Assembly (NCBI GenBank): GCA_038502055.1
Contig: JAXRKN010000045.1
Coordinates: 1,696,501 to 1,760,500 of the forward strand
Source: Tanytarsus gracilentus
Lineage: Eukaryota; Arthropoda; Insecta; Diptera; Chironomidae
Length of the DNA: 64,000 nucleotides
Reading direction: 5' to 3'
Shown: piece after piece, positions 1-11,800 of the stretch
Numbering within the stretch: the first letter of the stretch is position 1
Layout: every line of letters starts with the position of its first letter
Made by a program: the position numbers and the translations under genes
The notes under the pieces: generated by a model
The model's input: the letters and a program-made list of their open reading frames with translations, nothing else
Told to the model about the DNA's origin: nothing
Databases searched by the model: none

Positions 1-319
1 AAATCGAATTGTTAATAAATCAAACTATACCAGAAAACTTTTTTGTATAATGAAAAATTATTCCATTAATAATTTCCTAAATTCAAAGAAAAACTTTATT
101 TTATCTGTTGCTAATTTTTTCTCTTCTTTCTTCACTTCGTGCTTAAACCCGCAGCATATGTTCTGCAGAATTAATTTCCCTTCATTGTTTATGGCCCCAA
201 ACTGCGCTACGACCGACTTTCATGTCAGTAAAGGGCAAACGAAAAAAAACAAGATGGGTCTGAAACGGCGTTGCCTTTCCAATAGCTCCGAATAGATTTG
301 TTCCCTACTCCGTTTGTAT
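1..319. other. left-edge AT-rich DNA, no gene recognised
   Basis: Open stretches here are short, lack homology I recognise and have no splice context. GC content rises towards the satellite that starts near 320. I see no feature to annotate. Confidence 0.5.
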
Positions 320-1330
320 GGGCTTTAGTGGCTCTCCTGCCCGGACTTGATGGTCATTCCTAAAAACAAGTTCAATGTCAATCGATTCCCGATGCAATGA
401 CGAGTTCAACGACATACATGAAGCCACAGTTCTAATAAATGGACATTAGTGGCACTCCTGGCCGGCCATGATGGAAATTCCTAAAATCGTCAGTGTCAAT
501 CGATTCCCGATGCAATGACGAGTTCAACGACATACATGAAGCCATAGTTCTGAAAAATGGACATTAGTGGCACTCCTGGCCGGCCATGATGGAAATTCCT
601 CAAAAATCGTCAGTTCCATTCGATTCCTGGTCAAATTACGAGTTCAACGACATACATGAAGCCATAGTTCTGAAAAATGGACATTAGTGGCACTCCTGGC
701 CGGCCATGATGGACATTCAAAAATCGTCAGTGTCAATCGATTCCCGATGCAATGACGAGTTCAACGACATACATGAAGCCACAGTTTAAAAATGGACATT
801 AGTGACACTCCTGGCCGTCCATGATGGAAATTCTTAAAAATCGTCAGTTCCACTCGATTCCTGGTCAAATTACGAGTTCAACGACATAATGAAGCATAGT
901 TCTGAAAAATGGACATTAGTGGCACTCCTGGCCGGCCATGATGGAATTCTCAAAAATCGTCAGTGTCAATCGATTCCCGATGAATGACGAGTTCAACGAC
1001 ATACATGAAGCCACAGTTCTAAAAAATGGACATTAGTGGCACTCCTGGCCGGCCATGATGGACATTCATCAAAAATCATTAATGTCAATCGATTCCTGGT
1101 GCAATCACGAGTTCAACGATACCCATGAAGCCATAGTTCTGAAAAATGGACATTAGTGGCACTCCTGGGCAGCCATGATGGACATTCCTCAAAAATCGTC
1201 AATGTCAATCGATTCCTGATGCAATGACGAGTTCAACGATACCCATGAAGCCAAATAAGAGAAAATTTGTATGAAAAAGGACATTTTTGCACTCACGGAC
1301 GGTCCTTGGAGGGTCGTACCTCAAAACAAA
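320..1330. repeat. tandem satellite, ~118-bp units, about 7 good copies plus degenerate ends
   Basis: A motif beginning GGACATTAGTGGCACTCC recurs at about 440, 559, 679, 794, 911, 1028 and 1148, giving spacings of 115 to 120 bp. Diverged copies lie near 320 and 1279. Each unit also carries the 8-bp palindrome GGCCGGCC (lost in some copies) and a conserved block around CGAGTTCAACGACATAC. The array is clearly richer in GC than its surroundings. Two unit types alternate through much of the array (see findings). No coding potential is seen. It is either a satellite locus or a tandem-repeat block inside a larger mobile element. Confidence 0.9.
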
Positions 1331-1720
1331 ATACTTCTTGCACAACTAGAACCAAAATCCGATCTTTAGCCACAAACCCGAGTGAAATCCGACCAGCCGT
1401 TCTTGAGATATGCCGCCCACTAAGATCGTGAGAAAGTAAGAAAGTAAGAAAGTGAGAAAGTGAGAAAGTAAGATGACTTAAATGGCTCTAACTCCTCGTA
1501 GGAGCAACCGATTTCAAATCTGTTTTCGCCAGTTTGTAGGGTTTGACTAGGCCTATCATTTGAGTATATGTTTTGGTATTGCACAATGTAATGTCTTGGC
1601 ACTAGGGGTCGAAAACAGGTTTTGGAAAAATCCAAAATTAATATATAGCGGAGCTATAATATCTTCTTCTTAATTGCTCGAAACTCCGCCAAAATATCGC
1701 TCGACTACGGTAGCGATCGT
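1331..1720. repeat. degenerate dispersed-repeat sequence next to the satellite
   Basis: This stretch is GC-richer than the flanks and contains low-complexity and partly palindromic pieces, for example around 1644-1657 (ATAGCGGAGCTAT). It has no intact reading frame. Its composition and position against the satellite suggest the remains of a repeat or mobile element. The class cannot be assigned from one copy. Confidence 0.35.
1428..1473. repeat. GAAAGTAA/GAAAGTGA microsatellite
   Basis: Tandem 8-mers of the form GTAAGAAA or GTGAGAAA run for about 45 bp inside the degenerate repeat region. Confidence 0.8.
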
Positions 1721-2836
1721 AAAATGGAAATTATTTGGATAAAATAATTCAAAGTCAAGGTTAAACGGTAATAATTTCGTGGATGATGTTAATAATTCCA
1801 TAATTCATATTCGTCCATTGACTTAAATGTGACGCTACGACGGCGATGTCACGCCAAGCTAAATTATCAATTAAATAAATCATTGCATGTGAAATTTAAA
1901 GTGACAGCATTTAAAATTTTTAATCCCAAAATTTATTTTGTGGGATGATTTAAAAATATTGTTTTTTATGTTTGTCGATGATAAAAATTTCATTAACTTT
2001 TTCTTAAATTCTAAAAATTTAAAAAACTACCCTCGAGTTAGCAACCCTTGAAAATTTAATTTATATCTAAAACCTTTATAATCTGATTTTTTACAAGACA
2101 AAAATCGATTGACTCAATTGACATTCCAAAAACCACTTGACGCCAATTTCTGTTTGATTCAATAATTTTAATCTAGTTTCATTCCACGCACTTGTCTAGT
2201 TTTATGGCTTCTTATCAACCACCACAAAAACTATAGCTATATTTTTTTCGAGTTGCGATTGGCGCCAGATATTCTCTAATAGATATAAAAAGAAGAAGAT
2301 TTTGTTTCGACACGTAAAAATCTACACAAATTTTCTCTCTCTTTGCAACTTCTCACATAAATTTCTCTCGTGATAACGTGAGTGTGAAACATAAATAACA
2401 TTTTGCAAATCACTGAAAATTTTCCTTCATAAACATTTGACCTTGTGCAGTTTTTTCTTAGCAATGAAAAATTTTCATGCAAGGTGTAGAAATTTTGCAT
2501 AAAATTCTCAGTTACCTAGTGACCTTATTTAAATATTAAATCAGGAAATTTGGTGTGTGCAAAAATAGCAAAGTGTTTACATTCAACGCAGTTATGCGAG
2601 GCGGTGTTTATTGCAAAATTTTCTTCTTGCAATCCTTGACCAAAAATATTTTTCTCTCTTAAACCCATCGCGATCTTTGTGAAAACATTTTATAAAAATT
2701 TAGCAAATAAATTTCTCCTAATTTTTTAGAATAATTAAAGGCGATGAAGTGAAGTGTGAAAACTTTAATCCTGTATTGAGAAACTAAGCGAGAAAAAAAT
2801 ATTTTTTCGTTGAAATTATTGGAAAATTGTTGGATA
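1721..2836. other. upstream region and presumed 5' leader of the aminopeptidase gene
   Basis: AT-rich DNA without coding signatures. It precedes the first candidate start exon and must hold the promoter and 5' UTR of that isoform. I could not fix a transcription start: no convincing TATA or Inr+DPE pair stands out. Confidence 0.35.
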
Positions 2837-5800
2837 ATGAAAAATTATAGCAATATGGAGACCGGCTACATTAACGAAGGTGAGATAAATTTTTTTCTTA
2901 GTTCTATTTTTGTGTGTGCAAATTTAAACAAATCACGTATGAAAATTTGGCGGATTGAAAATTTTTTGAAGGGGAAGAAATATTTGCAATTTTTCAACCC
3001 AGACAAAATAATTGCTGGGATGTTTTTGTAGAAATGGATGAGAAAAACGCACGAAACATTTGCGAGTTGATAAAATGAGTAAATATTGACACAATAACAT
3101 CACGGCGTATCTTGATGATCAAATTTGTTACTTTTTAGATAAGATTAGATAACAGTCAGGTAGCCACTACCGAAGTAGGAAGACGTCCGACGCAACCTCA
3201 CATGATTGACCCGCGATTCCTCGGAAAAGCAGGGTCTAGCGGGCTACTTAGGCAAGTATCTACAGTCGATACAAGCCACAGGTTACGAACAAACCCCTTC
3301 TCGGAATAAATACAATTAGATAATCGTTAGTGAGAACTGATGTCGGGCCAACCACCCTCTACCATCAGCGTTGGTTAATAGGGAATTTTAAAATACCTTT
3401 CGGCAATGTTAGTGTGTTAGTGTTTTTTTTTGTAAGTTTTTTTTTCGAATGATTTTTTGTTTGTAATTTCTAGAGAAACTAAGCTAAGAACAGTCTTTTT
3501 ACTGAGCAGATATTACAGTTTCCAACTAATAAAACCAAATCAACATTTTTATGTCTAAATCACTTGGAGAAAAGCCGTGATTCCACCACTACCTTCCTCA
3601 ACTGAGACTAGTGTACACAGTTGGTGTGTCGAGTCAAAATATATGTCCGTTGTCCATTTTAGAACAATCACAAACACAAACCCTCCCTCGAGATCGAAGT
3701 GTGCAAATCCCTTAACTCCTATCTATAAATATCCTTTGGAACAAAATTAAAACAAAATTACAAGTTCCTGGCTGACATTTTTATTTTGAAAATGAAATTT
3801 ACCCAATTCACTCATCAACAAAAAAAAACTTCCCCTGTTTAACCTAAACTTGTTTCAAAATAACTCCACTTCCGTTCCTCAACTGATCCTTACCAGATTT
3901 CAGTTGGATCCTGTCACACTTTTATAAAAATAAATTACATAGTTACCCATGAAAATTTTCTTGAAAAATCCTCAATGGACAATTTTTCCGAAACAGACTT
4001 ACTTCCTTCCAAATTGAGTGTACTCGAACATTTTCTATCACTACCTGTCCTAATCTAACTAACTAGCCACTTTTACCTACTCTAGCACTGCCAAAACCCA
4101 ATTAATCACCGGAGCAAATAATTTTTGCAACTCACTTTTTCAACGCACACTTCGATCTCTGATGATCAAATTTGTTACTTTTTGACTAAAAACTCATTGC
4201 GAGCAGGAAAATAAAACTTTTTATAGAATAAATGAAAACGATCTCATTATCACTCTCGTAACTTTTAAGACCGCAAAGAACACATCCGAGCTGTTAAAAT
4301 TGAGATTGCGCAATTGTTTATATTAGAAGAAGAAGACGTAAGTTTTACGCGATCAGATGGATGAAATCATTTCATTCGTGATTTGATAATGTGGCGTTGA
4401 AAAAATAAATAAAATACTTTCATAAAAAAAATTTTATTGCTCTTCGAACTTGTGTGGTATAGAAATTTATAAATTTCACATGTCAAGTCAATCAAACACA
4501 CGCAGCATGAAACTTTATTTCACTTTCAAGGTTTATGCTTAAGGAATTATTTACTTACGACATGTTGTGATCGCTAAGATATTTAAAATTACTTTTATGG
4601 CTCTGGGGGAAGCAATTCGAAACCCTCTTAAATCTCATGTGTGATAATTGTTTTTAAAAATGAGTTTAAATTATTTCACAACAACATCTCAAAATCCGTG
4701 ACTCAGTGTTTACAAATTTCTATACTTTCTAGACTATCTGTCACATAATTCACACATATTTAATCAAAAGAGTCTCGCGGAGACGTTAAAAGACCCATAT
4801 CACAGATAATGAAATTATTTTTAATTATTTTCAATTATGAGATCATCTTTCCGCGACTGAATCGAGATATATGAGCAAGCGGAAGTAATTTTTTTTCTTC
4901 ATTATTCAACCACTTGGTTTATGAGATTTTGAAGTGCTTTGAGGACACTCACTTTGTTTGTCGAGATGAGAAAATTTTTTTAATGTCGAGTGGATTTTAA
5001 TTATAAATTTATTAGTAATCGAGGGTTTAAGTAATTAATTATAACTTTTATGTGGTTTCAGATTGTGTAAAAAAATATTTTGTTGATTATTTTCATGATA
5101 ATTAAATTAAAAATCTTTTGTTTTAATTTTTGTCAATATTTTTGTTACATTTAATTAAGTTCACTCAATATCAAATTAACACTTTTATTTATAGTTAGTT
5201 ACAGCTTTAGTGACATTAATATCCCATGCAGTACTTAAATTGTATATTTTAAAATTCTTATTTCCAATTTTCTTCTCTCTCTTTTCTTTCTCTCTAATTT
5301 CACGCAAATTATACTAACTTTGGAAATCTTTCACCAACACACACTAAAAAATCATCACTCACTTTTTCACTAATCGATCTTTAATACATTTCAAACACGT
5401 CTTTTGAAGATGAAATAGAGCCCGTCATGGAGATTCAGAACGAAGGTAAACTGTTAATTATTTACCGCACCTTAATGTGCATTGCATGCTCTACACTCGA
5501 GTGAAAGGTGAAGGAAGTTATGCAATGGAATTTTTTTAAATTATAAGTTAACACTAACATTTAACTAAATAAATTAAAAATATATTTTTTGCAAAATTCC
5601 CTTCACCAGGCCACTTAACCACTCATCTTACATATATGCATGCTTTATTTTTACGCTCTTAAGTCCCACTTTAATGTGACATTTCGCATAAATTAAAATA
5701 ATTTATGAGATAAATGAAAGAAAATTGCATGCTTGTTGCTTTGTGTTTGTAATTTTTATGATTTTACATTCTTTAGAAGTGATCTTGACATTGATCGTCA

Positions 5801-8800
5801 AACTCTGGCGTTGTCCACCCACGGATTTACAGTCAAGAACCTCTCAATTAATCATTTGATAGTCCAAAAAATGTTTTCCTTTGTAATTCAAAAATTTGTA
5901 ATCAAATTTGATTATCGCTAGCCTTTTTCGGGAATATCAGAATGGCGAAATCTTCATCTTAACTCAAAATTTCATCATTTGAGAGGGATCGTGCGTTAAT
6001 CGTGTCAGATTTATTTTTATAGACTTTTTTAAAAGTCTCTTGGTAAGGTTACACATTTTCTAGTCACTCCATAAAGAAGTCTAAGCACAAAACAAGAGTG
6101 CTTCATAAGCTGCTACGGAAACAATATTGGGAATACTTAAATGAGATAATTTATGGCGAAATGAAAAGAAATCAAGAAGATCATTTCATTCATAAGAATG
6201 CCGAAAATAAACGAGAAAATCATGTGTAGAATTTTTTACGACTGTGGGATGAAAGAGTGAATTGAGGGACATTTCCATATCTATCGAGATGAATGGTGCT
6301 AATTATAGCGCGGATTCTCGTGTCAATATTCAGAAAAAAAAATTGTCTCGCAAATCACAAAAAGAGAATGCTTGAAAGATTATCATGCAGCAGCCACGAT
6401 GATATTTTGACATCAACAGCTCGACTCGCTCCATCGATTGCGTAGGAAAGAACGAGTTTTCTCGTAAACTCTTTTTTTTAATGAGATTCTGACTTATGCA
6501 TGTGCGTCTGGCATAAAATAAATAACATGCACACAAGCGCAATAAAAACATTCGAAGAACCAATGTAGGGCTCAATGTGGATCAAAATCGGGTCAAACTT
6601 TTATAGTTTGAATTTTTTTAATATTGTCTAAGTCTGGTTAAGATAATTATAACAAGGCGTGAATGTGCGCTTCAAATTTCACTTTCAACTCTCACTTTGT
6701 TTGTTAAGCCATTGCTGTTTTGTTTTTTAAAATCCTTTCCTCAATAATATGGATTGATATGTGGCTAGTTCGGAGAGGAAATTGAGAAATGTATAAGAGA
6801 TTGAGAAAGGTTCATATCAAAGGAGGAGTTCAAGATCTTTTTATCTAAAATTAAAAATTTTAAAAGCCCTCAATGAATAATTAAGAAACACCTTTTTAAA
6901 TCACAAATCTAATCTCATTTAATTTTCATCTCAACTGCACCACGTGTCTCGAAATTATTAACGGTCAATGAATCTCATTATTTAAATTACTTTTACACAA
7001 CTGAATGGCATCAATGAATGGTTTTACTCAGATTAACATTCAAGGGAAAATACATGACGGTTTTTAAAATAATTCCACCCACGCTTTTGCGAAACTCTCT
7101 TGATTGCTTTACAGCGGCTTCTGAATTTTTATTATGGCAAACAAAATATGAGACTTTCTTAAAGTTTTCATAACAGTTTTATAGACTTATTTATTTTCAA
7201 ACTCATACCATAAAGCTTTAATTTTTAATTTAGTACTAAAAAAGTTAGAATTGCAAGGGATGGCAAATTAAATGATTGTGAAAATAAAAATGTTTAAAAC
7301 TTTAAATATTAATTTCCAACCCTTGAAATTAAATATTCGTTTATTAAAAGTCAACGCACTTCTTTTATAACAAACCTTTTGTATTGCAAATTTATTGTTG
7401 AATGTGACTTTAAATGACGATGAAAACAAGTTTTGTGAATAATTTAAAGGAACGTAGTGAAAATTTATAGAATTCAAAACATAATTGCTGTAGAGCAAGA
7501 GGAAAATTATAAACATGACATTAATTAGCCAATGATCACGATACAAAGTGAAAATTATTCACGAGAGAGCAAAAATAACAAAAAAATACTAGACGAGTGG
7601 CAGGCGGTAGATTTTTTTGTGATTAGCAACACGCGGTCGGATTTTGTTGTTTATTTATCTTGGTAAATAGAAAAGAGGGAAAATTTGAGTTAGAAGTTAT
7701 AAGCAAACGCTTCCTACGGAGTGTCTTGTTAGGAGCAATGCAATAAAAATAACATTGTGGGATTTTTATTCTCAGAACTAAACTGGAATTTTTGAAAAGT
7801 TCTCATAAAGCGTCTGGAAAATTTTATGTGAACTTTTTTTTTCTTTACTAGAAAGTTTGACGTTGTCAAACCGCCTCATTAATCATTTAAACTTGTTTTT
7901 AGTAAAATTAAAAAATTAAATTTTCTGAAATTTCCTAAAAAATATTGAATTTCTAAAATTATAACCGCACAAAAGTTTTAAGTTTTTATAAAAAAAATTT
8001 TAAACCATAAACTTTCTTTTATCCGTTTGATCATTCAACTTTGAAATTATAAAGACAGTGAAATTTGATAAAGTGGCAATAAAAAAAATTATGATACACT
8101 CGGCATGTACTGCCTGCATATTTTTCAAGATAACATTCTTCGAGAAAATAATTAAAATTCTTATCGCATACTTTAAGATCTTTTGAGAAGAATTCTTGTG
8201 ACTGCAATGAGAAATTTTCATTAAATGTCATTGAACTCGCAGACTCTCTTAATTAAATTGTTTTAGTATCGCCCAGCCCCAATTTCATGCTTGTTATATG
8301 CCTGTCAATATATTCCATATCTGGCACATAAAAGCATGTTCGATATGATGTTCACGTGATGACATGACAATGCGACCCGTTGCCTTTGAGGCTTTACAAG
8401 TGGCGCGTCAAAATTTCCATCTTCAATTAATTGCTTTTAAATAACTTCTCTCGTTAAGTCAACAACAGTAGTTCTGTTTTTGGTAAGCACAGAGAGAGGG
8501 CCACTTAATATATATCGATGTGTCTTCCCAACATACACAACTCGCATAACATATATATTTATGGGTGCGACTTTAAAAAGAGAGAAAAACAAACAAAAAT
8601 TTAAAATATTGAATGCACATCGGGACATAAATTATGGTGCGTGTGGTCAAGATGAATTGTGAAAAAATTATTCCATTTGAAGTCATTCATGCGCTCTTCC
8701 CCAACATTTTAAATCGATTGATCGGCTGCCAAAATATTTTCATTCTTGACCTTTTTTGAATGATGAAGAGATTTTTGTAAAAAGAACTAAATTATTTTAA

Positions 8801-11800
8801 TATTTTTTATGGCGATTCCGCATGTTTTGGCGACACCATAAAAATTAAAAATTTGAAAACCCATAAAAAAATTCCAAAAATTCTGTTTTCAAATTAAATG
8901 TTACAATGTGTTTCAATATGCGGCAAAATTAGACGTGAATTTGTCAAAAATGTCAAACTCGGTGTCGCCAAAAACTCTCATATGTAACCACACACGTTCT
9001 AACCGACATTGTTGTCTCAATTATATTTTATTATATTTTTTCATTTACAAACCAATTTGACCTTCAAAGTTTTATTAAACCTAATCGTTTTTTTACTTCA
9101 AAAAATTGTTCCCTTATGGACATCGAGAATTGATTGAAAAATAAAATTTCAGCACTTATCTAAAAATATACGTTCTCCACATAGGAGGTGTGGAAATGAT
9201 GAAGTGTCAACATATTTAAATCTTTTTTCTCAACATAAATCTTTTTTCACTGTCGCTTAGATAAATTTTAGAGTGGAATAGTTGGATAAGTAAACAATTT
9301 TTGGCAACACTTTGATGATGGAAAATTAATGTTGAAAAATAAACTACAAGATGAAATTCAATCAATTAAAATTAAATTTATCGATTCCAAAAATATAAAT
9401 GAAATTTTCTGAGATTCCAGGATTGATTAATTTTCTTCTTGTTACTTTTTATCTCATTTAATTAGAGCTAATTTTTTCATAAACATTCTCCAGTCAAGGC
9501 CATCAAAGTATCACAATTTAAATAAATATTAAACAAATCCAATTTTTTTTTTTATTAGTTTGGTTTATTTTTTTTCTTCGATTTACAACTCTTAAAATTA
9601 TAAAAAGTAGCGAAAAAATTGAAGGGTTCCATTCGAATTTATATTAGACAAGTAATAAAAATTTGAATGAAGAAGGTGGATGAGCCTCAATGATCCTAGA
9701 ATCCTTAAAGAAGCTGCCTCCGGTCAACGATATTTTTAGTTCAACGATGAGATAAATCTCGATTTGGTTCAGTGGAGAGAGTGCTGGATGTGTTTTGCAT
9801 GACTTTCAATTGTCCTTGTAGTTCGCTGGATGTATGTTTAATTGTTCATTTAGGTTATCAATAGATCTTTTAACTTTAAGCCACTTTATTTCAAGGATAT
9901 TTCTTGATTGTTCTGTTATTATGTTCTAATAAATGTCTTTTATCCATCCTGATGACATAAGAGCTCATATTTTTAAAATTTCTTAATTTTTTATACGAGA
10001 ATTTTTGTTGCATGTGCTCGACTGTTATTTTTAATTTTTTTAATGTTTTAACGTGATTTTCTTAGTGTACTCCATGCTTCAGCGGTCTATAATGTTCCTA
10101 TGTTTCGTTCAATACACTTTTAATTGTCAATTTCACCCGAAATTGTGGTCAAAAAAATTAATTTGAAATTTTTTGATGTTTATACTGGCGGGGCCAGCAA
10201 CTCTCTGTTTAAATTTAAATTGAGCATCTTTAAAGTTTCACTTCAAAAGATTTCTGGTTTGTTTATAAAACATAAAATTTTTGTGACCCTTTTTCTGATT
10301 GAATTGCTATGACAATCGGCCGTAATTTTTTGCGATGGTATGTAAACAAACCTGTTAAGTGGGAAAACGAAGAGAGAATTGTGTCAAAATATTTACAAAA
10401 AAAATCTTTTGGCAAAAATTCTCGTGATTTTTTAAAATATACAAGAGAGAAAACTTTCACTGTAAAGTCAATAAATTATTTTATATCACGCGTTGCCACC
10501 CTTGCACTACTAAGGCCATTCCATTCACTCCCCTACATTACACATGTGATACGATACGCTTAATTTATTATGAAAAATGATCGTTATTAAATATCATGTC
10601 TCTATATCGAGTCATTTTTTAGAGACTGCATGTGCATATAGAAATTGTGGAGGCGAAAATTTTCAAATAACATAAAATGCGAGACATCAATTATGGTAAG
10701 AGCATCGTGATAAATATAAATGTGCGACCTCAAAATGCCACTAAATTATGACATCAGAATGATTTTTTCGTTCGATTGTGTTTACCACTTATATTGACAA
10801 GGTTCGAATGCTATCAGAAGCTGATGTGAATTTGGTGCTTTTTAAATTATCGAGAATTATTAAGTGTTGATAAGAAAATTAAATCAGGGGTTACGGAATT
10901 TTTTTAAAACAAATTTTTGTAAAATTTATAGTTGACTTTTTTTAAATGTCATAGTAAATTCCACCACGAATTTTTTCGACCCACTCTTTACAATTTAAAA
11001 TTCATTTACAAAAGTGAAATTTAAAAAACTCGTCAATTAAGAGTTTTGCCCGCTCACAAATTGTGACTCATAATATTTTTTTGTTAAACGCACTTTTGTG
11101 TTCTCGGTTGTTGACGTTGAGCGATTGATTGTTTGCTCTCTTTTAATTTTGTTGCATGCGGTACGCCAATCACTAAAATGTTTCACTCGTGTCGCAGATA
11201 GTTTGCAAATTTTATGAGAATTTTTGCGGGTGTTAATGATACAATATTAAGTTGCATGAGGTCTTCACCCATTTGCGATTATATTGCTGGATTATAAAAA
11301 TTTATTTCACCTTCTTCAGAGTTAACGCTATCAATGAATATAAAACTGTGAGTTATCGTCACAGTCATCGCATGACAATAGTCAGTATAAGTGGATTTGA
11401 GTATAAAACCAAGCGAATTTTGCGAGCAGAAACTTAGTCTGTGTGCTGATATTCAAGAAACCCAATCGAGTAAAGAAAGAGGCAAAAGAGAAAATAAAAA
11501 GATTAAATAAAAATCGGACGAAGGTGAAGGTGATTTTGTGTGCTCGTGAAATCTGATTTTATGGCGAAAAAAAATCTAAACAAGAAAAAAAATTATTAAA
11601 ATCAAAAGCGTTTCAGAAATTCTTTGCTAATCACATCAGTTTAGCATAAAAAATGTGAAAACTTTTTAGAAAATATTTTCGACAAATTAAAGTTGTTTAT
11701 TTTTGTTATTTGATGGGCATCAAAAATGAATTTTCAGGGGTTGAAAACTTATTAAAATTTTGCTTTTTTTGAAAATCTTTTATTTAAAATATTTTATTTC

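Noticed and set aside
10795..10880. GGTTCGAAT resembling a tRNA T-loop
   Set aside because: No matching acceptor, D-arm or anticodon stems could be drawn around it.
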